Below, piece after piece: positions 26,762 to 35,622 of a stretch of DNA of 64,000 nt. Below the pieces are notes generated by a model. That model was given only the letters and a program-made list of their open reading frames with translations. It had not been told where the DNA came from and made no database searches. The stretch covers positions 186,001 through 250,000 of the forward strand of contig NZ_BHWB01000007.1 of NCBI RefSeq assembly GCF_003865075.1, given 5' to 3'. The position numbers and the translations under genes were made by a program. This stretch comes from Bacteroides faecalis. GTDB lineage: Bacteria > Bacteroidota > Bacteroidia > Bacteroidales > Bacteroidaceae. Every line of letters begins with the position of its first letter. Positions within the stretch are counted from its first letter, which is position 1.

Positions 26762-29700
26762 TTAGAGGATTATATTAAAACGAAGTGAATACGAGCGCTG
26801 TGGCGGGATACTTCTTGAACCAAACCCAATTTGTTCGGGATCTCTTCCTTTCAAAGCTTTATCTTTGATTACAAAAACATTCCCCGCATCAAAACTAACA
26901 CTAGCACCTTTCAAATAAATAGATTTCAACCATTCACGCTTCAAGTCATAACGGATAGACATCGAACGACATCTGAGGAAGCTACCGGAAACAACTCTGA
27001 GATCACTCTTATTATACATATCCCATTTATTGTCAGCAATACGATAGGTTACCTCTTTATTGTTTATAGTTAAACTTTTATCGGACAACACCGGAATATT
27101 AGTTCTGTCTTCATCTCCCGGTTCTCTCCACCGATTTACAAATTCACTAGACATATTCTGGTCAGGATATGGAAGAAGTTGTCCGGAGGATTCATACAAA
27201 TCATTCAAACGGATATTATTTCCAAAGCTAAATGAGAACAATGCATTCAATGTGATATTCTTATATTTCAAATAAGTAGAAAAACCTCCGGTCAAGTCCG
27301 GTTCCCGTTTTCCGGAGAAAACAAAGGCGTGATCATACATTTCCTGTTGCGAATGTACCACTGCATTTCCCTTTTCATCCTTCTCGTTCGTATCTTTAAA
27401 AGTAGGATAACCTTGAGCATCCAATTTATCAAATTTATATGAATAGAAACTATTTACAGCATGTCCATTGCTCACCAATGATCCTGAGATGTAATCTTGC
27501 CAAGTGAGTGCTGAATTACCTGCATTCAGGACTTTATTGTAGTTTTTTCCCGTATTGAACGACATACTCCACATCCAATCTTTAGTTTGAATAGGAACGA
27601 AAGAAACCGCTAAATCCCAACCTCTGTTCTCCACATCTCCATCATTGATAGAAACGCTGGATGCACCTGTAGAAGGCGCTACATTTTTCGTTACTACCTG
27701 ATCGACTCCTTTTTTGTAATATACATCCAATGATCCATAGATTCTGTTGTTCCAAAAAGCCCAATCAACAGCAAGATTATATGAACGTGTTTTTTCCCAT
27801 TTCAATTTATTATTCGGTAACTTATAAAGTTTGGATATGTATTCTTGGGGTAATGTTTCCAATGCTCCCAGACTCGCAATAAGGTTCGGTGTCTGATCCG
27901 GATGCACATTACCCTGAATTCCGTAGGAAGCACGAATTGCCAGATCATTTAGGAAATTGACATTCTTCATAAATTTCTCATTGATCACATTCCAACGTGT
28001 AGATACAGACCATATCGGTAAGAAACGCACACTTTTGTCTTGACCAAACTTATTGGAACCATCTGTGCGGATATTAAAATTAAAGATATATCGGCTGTCA
28101 TAGACATATGCCGCAGTGGCATAAAGTGAAATCATATTATTCTTCGTGTCAGTCACCACATCCGGGTGCCCTCTCAATAAAGAGTTATATCTTACCCAGA
28201 TAGTCGGATCAATATCTACAAAACGTCTCCCCCTCTCCGGTAAATAGCCGTATTGTGTGGATTTTAATCCATCATATTTAGAGGAATGAATTTCTTGTCC
28301 GATACTTCCGGATACCTCATGTATTCCGAAACTTTGTATTAAAGACAAACTGTTTCTCCACGTATATGATGTATTACGGGTATTGGTAGTTACTAATTCA
28401 CCCCCGAAAGGAAGTCGACATTCCTTTGTAGAAAATTGAGTATCCTCTGCGGGATTCGGCAACATCGTTCCATAAGGTGTCATTCGCATAGAAGAAATAT
28501 AAAATGACTGTTCGTCGGCCCAGTCTTCTTGTGCCACATTACTTCTGGAAACACCCAATAAAGATGAAAAACGCATCCATGAAGCAACTTTCCAATCCAA
28601 ATCAATAGCCACATCTATGGAAGAATTATCATTTTTATTTCCGGTATGATTCAGTTCATTAATGATATTAAATGGTATACTACCCGTATAACCACTTTGA
28701 TTTGCATAGAAGTACAAATCATTGGAAGCTGTTCTCAAAGGAATCGCTCGTGAAGTATTATATGCATATTCGTATACATCGATAGAAGTATGCGGATGAT
28801 CTGTTTTAGAAAGAGAACCGCTTACCTTCAATCCCAGACGAATATTGCGATTAATCTTGGTATTTATCTTAGCCAATACATTATAGCGTTCCAAGCCCTC
28901 TCCTGTCGTGACACTCTCATCATTGGCATACCCAACAGACATGTAATAATCACCTTGTTCACTTCCACCTGTAACGGATACGGAATGCTGGTGAGTAAAT
29001 GCCCTGCGAAACAACAAATCATACCAGTCCGTATTCAACCCTTTCAGCACTTTCACCTGATTTAGAAACTCCTGATAGGTAATATCTTTATTCCACAAAT
29101 GTTGCAAAGCCCCTTCATATCCGATATCCGAAGGTTTGTAACTTCCAAAGCTCAATCCTCTTTCCTGCATCTCCATAGACATATCAATTCGGTCGGCAGA
29201 GTTCATGCGGAACATCTTATCATAAGTTGGTGGAGCCGTCATTCCCAAGGTAGCAGTATAGGAAATACTTGGTTTCTGTGCTTTTCCGCGTTTAGTAGTC
29301 ACCACAATGACACCATTAGCCGCTTTAACACCATAAATAGCCGTTGCACTTGCATCCTTCAGAATATCTACACGTTCAATATCTTCCGGGTTTAAAGAAC
29401 CGATAGCATTTCCGATCAGGTTTATTTTGTCGGGGCTGTTCAATTCTTCCGTAGAGATATTAACACGCTCTTCAAGGATAATTCCATCCACCACCCATAC
29501 CGGTTCTCTATTTCCCGTAATTGAAGAAGATCCTCTGATTCTGATTTTAGGAGCTGCACCGGGAGTAGACGACATATTCATAACTGCCACACCTGGCAGA
29601 CGTCCCTGCAACATCTTATCGACGGACATATACTCTCCACCCATCAGATCAGATCCTTTGATAGAAAGAATAGAACTGGCAAGTTTACGCCTATCAATCT

Positions 29701-30301
29701 CCTGATAACCAGTAACTACTATCTCGTCCAGTAATTTAGCATCCGGCACCAGTTGGAATGTTTGCTTTTTCTCCAAATTCAGTTTAGCAGTATTAATTTC
29801 CAATGTTTTCATACCGACAAAAGAGATGCGTACTATGGTATTGTCAGTTGGGAGATCCAGAGAGAAATTACCATTCGGATCGGTCATCGTACCCACATTC
29901 TGGTCTTTATCCACTATCAGTATCGTTACTCCTGATACCTCATCTCCCATATCATCGACCACCTTTCCTTCCAGTACACGTTTTTTCTGCTCTTTCCTTT
30001 TGATGACCACAATATCATTCTTTGTTGCATAAGTGAACCCCCTGGGCGAAAGTACCCGATTCAACAATAAATTCCAAGGCTCATTGGTAGCCTTCACTGT
30101 TACTAATGAAACCCCGTCAAACATCTGCGAGTTGTAAAGCATATTAATTCCTGCTTTTTCTTTGACCGCGTTCAAGAAAGTCTCCATTGTTACCTCTTTT
30201 AAATCAAGAGTCACCTTCCTCTCGTCAGAAGGAAGCGTCCATGCACTAAGGATCATACTCAATGCAAACAGACATAACATACAAATCTTTTTTTTCTCCA
30301 T
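26762..30301 (-). CDS. SusC/RagA-family TonB-linked outer membrane transporter with STN domain
   Basis: 1179 aa. Signal peptide, then a secretin/TonB short N-terminal (STN) domain (VTLDLKEVTMETFLNAVKEK, residues about 28-80) that contacts an anti-sigma factor. A carboxypeptidase-like domain follows (VLEGKVVDDMGDEVSGVTI), then a plug domain (VTGYQEIDRRKL, KIRIRGSSSITGNREPVWVVDG) and a beta barrel ending RSYSLRFNIIL with the expected terminal aromatic/hydrophobic pattern. Presence of STN plus the upstream fecR and ECF sigma genes indicates signalling-type regulation: ligand transport frees the sigma factor. 21 bp after fecR. Confidence 0.96.
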   Translation of the reverse strand: MEKKKICMLCLFALSMILSAWTLPSDERKVTLDLKEVTMETFLNAVKEKAGINMLYNSQMFDGVSLVTVKATNEPWNLLLNRVLSPRGFTYATKNDIVVIKRKEQKKRVLEGKVVDDMGDEVSGVTILIVDKDQNVGTMTDPNGNFSLDLPTDNTIVRISFVGMKTLEINTAKLNLEKKQTFQLVPDAKLLDEIVVTGYQEIDRRKLASSILSIKGSDLMGGEYMSVDKMLQGRLPGVAVMNMSSTPGAAPKIRIRGSSSITGNREPVWVVDGIILEERVNISTEELNSPDKINLIGNAIGSLNPEDIERVDILKDASATAIYGVKAANGVIVVTTKRGKAQKPSISYTATLGMTAPPTYDKMFRMNSADRIDMSMEMQERGLSFGSYKPSDIGYEGALQHLWNKDITYQEFLNQVKVLKGLNTDWYDLLFRRAFTHQHSVSVTGGSEQGDYYMSVGYANDESVTTGEGLERYNVLAKINTKINRNIRLGLKVSGSLSKTDHPHTSIDVYEYAYNTSRAIPLRTASNDLYFYANQSGYTGSIPFNIINELNHTGNKNDNSSIDVAIDLDWKVASWMRFSSLLGVSRSNVAQEDWADEQSFYISSMRMTPYGTMLPNPAEDTQFSTKECRLPFGGELVTTNTRNTSYTWRNSLSLIQSFGIHEVSGSIGQEIHSSKYDGLKSTQYGYLPERGRRFVDIDPTIWVRYNSLLRGHPDVVTDTKNNMISLYATAAYVYDSRYIFNFNIRTDGSNKFGQDKSVRFLPIWSVSTRWNVINEKFMKNVNFLNDLAIRASYGIQGNVHPDQTPNLIASLGALETLPQEYISKLYKLPNNKLKWEKTRSYNLAVDWAFWNNRIYGSLDVYYKKGVDQVVTKNVAPSTGASSVSINDGDVENRGWDLAVSFVPIQTKDWMWSMSFNTGKNYNKVLNAGNSALTWQDYISGSLVSNGHAVNSFYSYKFDKLDAQGYPTFKDTNEKDEKGNAVVHSQQEMYDHAFVFSGKREPDLTGGFSTYLKYKNITLNALFSFSFGNNIRLNDLYESSGQLLPYPDQNMSSEFVNRWREPGDEDRTNIPVLSDKSLTINNKEVTYRIADNKWDMYNKSDLRVVSGSFLRCRSMSIRYDLKREWLKSIYLKGASVSFDAGNVFVIKDKALKGRDPEQIGFGSRSIPPQRSYSLRFNIIL

Positions 30302-30322
30302 AACTACAATCCTAACTCAATA

Positions 30323-31519
30323 TTACTCATTCTTATAAATCAATATTCTTTTCCCATTTATCTTATAGTAGATGTCGCCGGTCAATTCTAAAGCATCAAG
30401 AAACGTGTTTATTGCCCTATATCGCTCTACACTGCCGCTATAAGCAATGTCGCGTAAATCCGGTGTTTCATAGTAAACTTGTATATCATACCATCGTTCG
30501 AATGTTTGCATAATCTCTCCCAAAGTGCGGTTGTTAAAGCTATAAACACCGTTCACCCAACCAACATATTCATCCACGTTTACCGAACGTTTGCTTAATT
30601 CACTCGCCGAGATAACCGCCTGCTCACCCGGCAAAAGAGTGATTGTTTTATCTTCCGGAGTAGAAAAACTTACTTTCCCATGTACCAATGTAGTGTAGCA
30701 AACAGAAGCATCCCTATATGCGTTCACATTAAAAGCAGTTCCCAACACCGTAACTTCCCCCAAATGAGTCCGTACAACAAAAGGATGTTCTTCATCTTTC
30801 GTGACATCAAAATAAGCTTCCCCTTCGAGGATTACCATTCGACGTTTCCCTGCAAACTGTGTCGGATAGATCAACTTGGAACCTGCATTTAAATGAACCC
30901 TAGTCCCATCTGCAAGAACTACTGTATTTTCTCCTCCACGCGGTATCGCCAATTCATTTGATCTGATGGTTTTTTCTATGTTTTCTTTTATTTCCTGTTC
31001 CGTTGTAGCAGTTTGCTGATAGGTTAATACTCCTTCTTTATATTTCACCTTGACTCCATCGACTACTACATCTACTACCTTCTTCTCATGTATATCGATA
31101 GTATTTCCATCCGATAAAGTCAGCTGTGCTTGCTGTGTTCCGGGTTGAATCAAAATTTCATTTTCTTCTTGGGGGAGTTTAGTTTCCGAGAGAAAAAAGG
31201 CTAAACCAATAGCTAGAATAACAATTGCAGCAGCTGAGTACCATGCAACCCGAAGTAATAAAGATTTGCGTGATTTTGTTTTCTTTGATTCTATCTTTTC
31301 AAGGAATGCCAAATAAGCTCTCTCCGAAGAATAATTCTGATATTCATCAAATGCAGTTTTCAACGTTTCACTGTCTTGTAATTCCTCATAAACGTTCTGT
31401 AAATCAGGGCAATGAATCAGCCTTTTTTGGAATTCTTGTCGTTCCACTTCATTAGCCTCTCCCAGCAAGATCTTTTTCACTAATGCAGCATCCTGATAAA
31501 TATTCTCACTGTTTTTCAT
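30323..31519 (-). CDS. FecR-family anti-sigma factor
   Basis: 398 aa. Cytoplasmic N-terminus binding sigma (RLIHCPDLQNVYEEL), one transmembrane helix at about residues 88-110 (YSAAAIVILAIGLAFFL), a periplasmic FecR domain (IPRGGENTVVLADGTRVHLN, GEAYFDVTKDEEHPFVVRT) and a C-terminal DUF4974 domain (FNNRTLGEIMQTFERWYDI) that receives the STN domain of the transporter. Located between the sigma gene and susC. Bacteroides FecR-type anti-sigma factors regulate host-glycan and related loci in this way. 256 bp separate it from the sigma gene, enough for its own ECF-dependent promoter. Confidence 0.95.
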   Translation of the reverse strand: MKNSENIYQDAALVKKILLGEANEVERQEFQKRLIHCPDLQNVYEELQDSETLKTAFDEYQNYSSERAYLAFLEKIESKKTKSRKSLLLRVAWYSAAAIVILAIGLAFFLSETKLPQEENEILIQPGTQQAQLTLSDGNTIDIHEKKVVDVVVDGVKVKYKEGVLTYQQTATTEQEIKENIEKTIRSNELAIPRGGENTVVLADGTRVHLNAGSKLIYPTQFAGKRRMVILEGEAYFDVTKDEEHPFVVRTHLGEVTVLGTAFNVNAYRDASVCYTTLVHGKVSFSTPEDKTITLLPGEQAVISASELSKRSVNVDEYVGWVNGVYSFNNRTLGEIMQTFERWYDIQVYYETPDLRDIAYSGSVERYRAINTFLDALELTGDIYYKINGKRILIYKNE

Positions 31520-31775
31520 GTTATTATCCTTTTTTTATTTAAAATTAATCATCATTTCTTTCTAATCGTTTATTATAAATATACACAGCAATCAAAAAGG
31601 GGTGACAAAAAGATGATATTTTTTCTAATAAATGAAAAAGAACAAAAACATATTGCAGACAAAACATATCATTATGTCAGCAAAATATGCATATGACAAA
31701 CAGTTATAGCCAAGAAGAGAAGTCTTAACTATTTAATATAAATGTAAACGAGTATCAATTTAACTTTTTAATATT

Positions 31776-32345
31776 TTAAAAGAATAAGCAAAGAAGAATA
31801 GAATAAAAAGAGTCTCCCAGCTTTTCCCTAAGAAATTTATAGCTGCGGCTCTTCTGTGTTTTGACGGTATTAATACTCACTCCCAAACGTTCTGCAATCT
31901 CGTCCCAAGTGTACCCTTCAATTCTCATCAAGATAATTCGACGCTGTTCAGCAGGAAGTTCTTCAATATGAACGTATAACTGACGGATGATTTCCTCTTT
32001 TACCGTCAATACATAAACCATATCTTCGTCTTGAGAATCTTCATCCTTGGCAAGAGAGTTTAAAATAGAATCATGGATTTGATTATTACGAATATACAAT
32101 AAGGCATTATTATAACAGACTCGATAAAGATAATTGGTCAATTCTTTTATATCAGTGAAAGTACGCCTACTTTCCCATACAGAGATAAAAACATCCTGTA
32201 CTAAATCTTCTACAGCATCCGGTACAGGTAATATTTTAGCAACATAAACGCATAAAGCAGCATAAAAACGATCATAAAAAACGCTCCATATCTTTTCATC
32301 CTTCCGATTCAACTCTGCTACTAAAATGCTGCTTTTGTCTTTCAT
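31776..32345 (-). CDS. ECF-type RNA polymerase sigma factor
   Basis: 189 aa. Sigma region 2 (VEDLVQDVFISVWESRRTF) at about residues 40-60 and region 4 helix-turn-helix (YTWDEIAERLGVSINTVKTQ) at about residues 148-168. FecI-like length. Partner of the adjacent FecR; expected to transcribe fecR-susC-susD and the protease genes. Its own promoter is a consensus -7 element at 32435-32442, not an ECF-type one. C-terminus ends YSILLCLFF, slightly hydrophobic. Confidence 0.93.
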   Translation of the reverse strand: MKDKSSILVAELNRKDEKIWSVFYDRFYAALCVYVAKILPVPDAVEDLVQDVFISVWESRRTFTDIKELTNYLYRVCYNNALLYIRNNQIHDSILNSLAKDEDSQDEDMVYVLTVKEEIIRQLYVHIEELPAEQRRIILMRIEGYTWDEIAERLGVSINTVKTQKSRSYKFLREKLGDSFYSILLCLFF

Positions 32346-32357
32346 ATTGCTTTGCTA

Positions 32358-32391
32358 TTCTCCTCTAATAAAATGTTCTCCTCTAATAAAA
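32358..32391 (-). repeat. 18-bp tandem duplication before the sigma gene
   Basis: TTCTCCTCTAATAAAA occurs at 32358-32373 and again at 32376-32391 (offset 18 bp). On the minus strand each copy carries AGAGGAGAA, a Shine-Dalgarno-like segment, in the sigma gene leader. The effect is unknown. Confidence 0.6.
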
Positions 32392-32434
32392 AAGGATATC
32401 TATCGCCCGGAAACTGCTTTCGCGACTTCGAATG

Positions 32435-32442
32435 CAAATATA
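32435..32442 (-). promoter_or_regulatory. -7 element of the ECF sigma gene
   Basis: Minus-strand TATATTTG matches TAnnTTTG, giving a leader of about 85 nt. No TTG at the expected distance. Confidence 0.45.
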
Positions 32443-32600
32443 TTGTTTTTTCTTTAAACATCAGTTAAGCTATTTTAAATAGAACAGAAAATCTACTCTA
32501 CACATAAAGATGAAAAAGTTTTTTTTCCGTCACTCATCACACTCCTATACATAAATAGCTGAATGAAAGCACTTAATAGCGTGATGATAAGGTGTGACGA

Positions 32601-32629
32601 CAGGTGATGGAAACAATTTCCATCACCTG
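32601..32629. repeat. 13-bp perfect hairpin
   Basis: CAGGTGATGGAAA (32601-32613) and TTTCCATCACCTG (32617-32629) are perfect inverted copies with a 3-nt loop. Partial GTGATGA/TCATCAC motifs lie in the 90 bp to its left. An A-run follows on the plus strand. It lies 22 bp before a 22-bp repeat array. Possible protein site or structured RNA element. Confidence 0.65.
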
Positions 32630-32650
32630 GCAAAAAAAATCTAAAAACTT

Positions 32651-32783
32651 TTGAAACCGGTAGATTCATCCTTTGGAACCAAAAGTTTCATACAAGTGAA
32701 ACTAAAGGTTTCAAAGCGTGGAACTAAAAGTTTCAAGGCTTGAAACCAATAGTTTCACCGCTTGAAACCGGTAGTTTATACGC
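32651..32783. repeat. Intergenic 22-bp repeat array, GAAAC type
   Basis: Six units start at 32651, 32673, 32696, 32718, 32740 and 32762; all are 22 bp except the second (23). Each has the form TTGRAACY, four variable bases, AGTTTCA-like, then a variable tail of about five bases. Each unit is quasi-palindromic (GAAAC facing GTTTC). A partial seventh unit (TCGAAAACAGG) follows. No identical repeats and no spacers. No gene overlaps it. Confidence 0.75.
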
Positions 32784-32974
32784 TCGAAAACAGGAACAGA
32801 TATATACCATACGTTTATTGTCTCTTTACCTTGATTTCTTTGACATAATAGAACAGCTTTTATTCGTATAAAAAGACCCGCATTATTGAATAAAAGATCC
32901 ATAATACCTCCAAACCAAAGACAATCGATAAACACTTTAAAGAAAATACTAACGAATAGGAAAGGACTAAAAAC

Positions 32975-33236
32975 AAAAAAAGAGCGAATAATTCCGCCCC
33001 ACCTTTAAAGAATCCCCCATAAATGGGATTCTTTTTTTCTGCATCTTCACTTTACTTGTTACCTGAAAAACTACTCTTTTACTCAAAATACCTAATAAAA
33101 ACTACCTTGCTACCTAAAAACTAATCTTAAATCTAATCCTTAATTTTATAAACTAATACTTAATACCTTTTTCACCTTTTCTAATACCTAAAAATTCTTT
33201 AAACTAAAACTAAACTATAGAGTAGTTTCACAACTA
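32975..33236 (-). ncRNA. Candidate small RNA, about 260 nt
   Basis: A full-consensus minus-strand promoter (33242-33271) has no ORF downstream. The predicted RNA runs through AU-rich GGTATTAG-like repeats (about 33080-33200), then a strong hairpin (AAGAATCCC 33008-33016 with GGGATTCTT 33025-33033). It ends in a short hairpin GCGGA-ATTA-TTCGC (32984-32997) followed by TCTTTTTTT (32975-32983), a minus-strand terminator. No convincing coding frame. It could be a Bacteroides regulatory RNA or a 6S-like RNA; the identity is not established. Confidence 0.55.
33008..33038. terminator. Hairpin with T-run inside the candidate RNA
   Basis: 9-bp stem AAGAATCCC/GGGATTCTT with an 8-nt loop; on the plus strand it is followed by TTTTT. 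No plus-strand gene precedes it. On the minus strand it would be an internal hairpin of the candidate RNA. Confidence 0.6.
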
Positions 33237-33241
33237 CGCTG

Positions 33242-33271
33242 CAAAGTTACGTCGGATTTGGAAAAATGCAA
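33242..33271 (-). promoter_or_regulatory. Consensus promoter of the candidate small RNA
   Basis: Minus strand TAACTTTG (33242-33249) with TTG (33269-33271) exactly 19 bp upstream. Divergent from mnmG. Confidence 0.65.
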
Positions 33272-33651
33272 TAGTTCCTATTCTAAAAAACAGTTAATAG
33301 CTTATTTTATTGACTTATATCAAGAGAAAAGGAGAAGATTAAGTGCAAAATGACTTTTACCTTTCTTTTTTACTCTCTTTTCTAAAAATGGGGTTCACCA
33401 ATTTTCTATTTACACTTAAAATCCGATCCTGTTCGAAGTAACAAAAAGACAGTAATAACGACGATTCAAAATCATAAATTCAAAATATTACCGATTAGAA
33501 AGTAAATATCACCCACAATTTATTCCAAGTAAAACGACATTCTGCATATTTCTAATTTAAAATTAAAGAGATTTTTTTATTCTCTCCGACACCTAGCCGC
33601 AATTTTTGGAAGCAAAAACGGGCAGCGGATACAACTCTCGCAACTTTTCCG

Positions 33652-33659
33652 TAACTTTG
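33652..33659 (+). promoter_or_regulatory. -7 element of mnmG
   Basis: TAACTTTG matches TAnnTTTG, 26 bp before the mnmG ATG. No TTG at the usual distance. The stretch 33272-33651 otherwise shows no gene; it is AT-rich. Confidence 0.55.
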
Positions 33660-33685
33660 CAGCGTTAGATAATAAATAAGATAGA

Positions 33686-35572
33686 ATGGATTTTAAGTAC
33701 GACGTTATTGTAATTGGTGCCGGACATGCTGGTTGCGAAGCAGCAGCTGCCGCTGCAAATCTTGGTTCCAAAACTTGTCTCATCACAATGGACATGAACA
33801 AGATTGGCCAGATGAGTTGCAACCCGGCCGTAGGAGGAATCGCCAAGGGACAAATAGTACGCGAAATAGATGCACTCGGCGGACAGATGGGATTAGTGAC
33901 TGACGAAACCGCCATTCAGTTCAGAATCTTGAACCGTTCGAAAGGACCTGCCATGTGGAGCCCGCGTGCTCAATGCGACCGCGCCAAATTCATTTGGTCC
34001 TGGCGTGAGAAACTTGAAAACACTCCCAACCTTCATATCTGGCAAGATACAGTATGCGAACTTCTCGTTAAAAATGGAGAAGTCACCGGATTAGTTACAG
34101 CCTGGGGCGTTACCTTCAAAGCCAAATGCATAGTACTTACAGCAGGAACTTTCCTAAACGGTCTTATGCACATCGGTCGCCACAAACTTCCAGGAGGAAG
34201 AATGGCCGAACCGGCTTCTTACCAACTTACCGAATCCATCGCTCGTCATGGTATTGATTATGGTAGAATGAAAACCGGTACGCCGGTACGTATTGATGCT
34301 CGCAGCGTTCATTTTGATCAAATGGAAACACAGGAAGGAGAAGCTGACTTCCACAAGTTTTCATTCATGAATACCAGTGTCAGCCATTTAAAACAACTGC
34401 AATGCTGGACGTGTTATACCAATGAAGAGGTACACCACATTCTTCGTGAAGGATTACCGGATTCTCCTCTATTCAACGGACAAATACAAAGTATCGGTCC
34501 ACGCTATTGCCCGAGTATAGAAACCAAAATCGTTACTTTCCCGGATAAAAACCAGCACCAATTGTTTCTGGAACCGGAAGGGGAAACTACACAAGAGTTA
34601 TATCTCAACGGCTTCTCTTCTTCCCTCCCAATGGATATACAGATCGCCGCACTAAAAAAGATTCCGGCTTTCAAAGATTTAGTAATCTACCGACCGGGAT
34701 ATGCCATCGAATATGATTACTTCGATCCTACCCAACTAAAACATTCGTTGGAATCGAAGATTATTAAGAATCTATTCTTTGCCGGACAAGTGAACGGAAC
34801 TACCGGTTACGAAGAAGCAGGCGGACAAGGAATAATTGCCGGTATCAATGCCCACATCAATTGCAATGGTGGAGAACCTTTCACACTTGCACGTGACGAA
34901 GCTTATATTGGCGTATTGATCGATGATCTTGTAACCAAAGGTGTAGACGAGCCTTACCGTATGTTTACCTCGCGAGCAGAATATCGAATCCTTCTTCGCA
35001 TGGACGATGCAGATATGAGACTTACCGAACGGGCATATAAACTAGGATTAGTCAAAGAAGACCGCTACCAGCTGCTCAAGAGTAAAAAAGAAGCTGTAGA
35101 TCAAATCATAGCCTTCACGCATAGTTATTCGATGAAACCGGCATTAATTAATGATGGACTCGAAAAGATAGGAACAACTCCCCTACGCCAAGGATGCAAG
35201 CTGATCGAAATTCTAAACCGTCCGCAAGTAACAATAGAAAACATAGCACAATATGTTCCTGCATTCCAAAAAGAACTGGATAGAGTAACAGCATCGGATA
35301 CGGATCGTAAAGAAGAAATCCTTGAAGCTGCTGAGATATTAATAAAATATCAAGGTTACATCGATAGGGAACGTATGATTGCAGAAAAGCTTGCCCGTCT
35401 GGATAGTATAAAAATCAAGGGCAAATTCGACTACGCTTCTATCCAATCTCTATCTACGGAAGCCCGTCAAAAACTGGCAAAAATAGATCCGGAAACAATT
35501 GCCCAAGCAAGCAGAATTCCAGGAGTATCGCCAAGCGATATCAACGTATTACTAGTACTTTCAGGACGATAA
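33686..35572 (+). CDS. mnmG: tRNA uridine-5-carboxymethylaminomethyl modification enzyme, FAD subunit
   Basis: 628 aa, family length. FAD-binding GAGHAGCEAA at residues 10-19, then GGIAKGQIVREIDALGG and the conserved GPRYCPSIE block near residue 270. GQVNGTTGYEEAGGQGIIAG near residue 370 is the signature of the GidA family. The C-terminal helical domain binds MnmE. With MnmE it installs the cmnm5 group on U34 of several tRNAs. The enzyme MnmD, which works further along a related U34 pathway, is encoded at 53768. A parS-like palindrome follows the stop, then apt. Confidence 0.97.
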   Translation: MDFKYDVIVIGAGHAGCEAAAAAANLGSKTCLITMDMNKIGQMSCNPAVGGIAKGQIVREIDALGGQMGLVTDETAIQFRILNRSKGPAMWSPRAQCDRAKFIWSWREKLENTPNLHIWQDTVCELLVKNGEVTGLVTAWGVTFKAKCIVLTAGTFLNGLMHIGRHKLPGGRMAEPASYQLTESIARHGIDYGRMKTGTPVRIDARSVHFDQMETQEGEADFHKFSFMNTSVSHLKQLQCWTCYTNEEVHHILREGLPDSPLFNGQIQSIGPRYCPSIETKIVTFPDKNQHQLFLEPEGETTQELYLNGFSSSLPMDIQIAALKKIPAFKDLVIYRPGYAIEYDYFDPTQLKHSLESKIIKNLFFAGQVNGTTGYEEAGGQGIIAGINAHINCNGGEPFTLARDEAYIGVLIDDLVTKGVDEPYRMFTSRAEYRILLRMDDADMRLTERAYKLGLVKEDRYQLLKSKKEAVDQIIAFTHSYSMKPALINDGLEKIGTTPLRQGCKLIEILNRPQVTIENIAQYVPAFQKELDRVTASDTDRKEEILEAAEILIKYQGYIDRERMIAEKLARLDSIKIKGKFDYASIQSLSTEARQKLAKIDPETIAQASRIPGVSPSDINVLLVLSGR

Positions 35573-35579
35573 GCGGCAA

Positions 35580-35595
35580 CGTTTCACGTGAAACA
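35580..35595. other. parS-like site
   Basis: CGTTTCACGTGAAACA differs at one edge base from the widespread ParB-binding consensus TGTTTCACGTGAAACA. The inner 14 bp, GTTTCACGTGAAAC, is a perfect palindrome. It lies 7 bp after the mnmG stop. No other copy was noticed in the window by eye. Confidence 0.75.
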
Positions 35596-35622
35596 AAAGA
35601 ATTAAAGAAACGATATAAAGCA

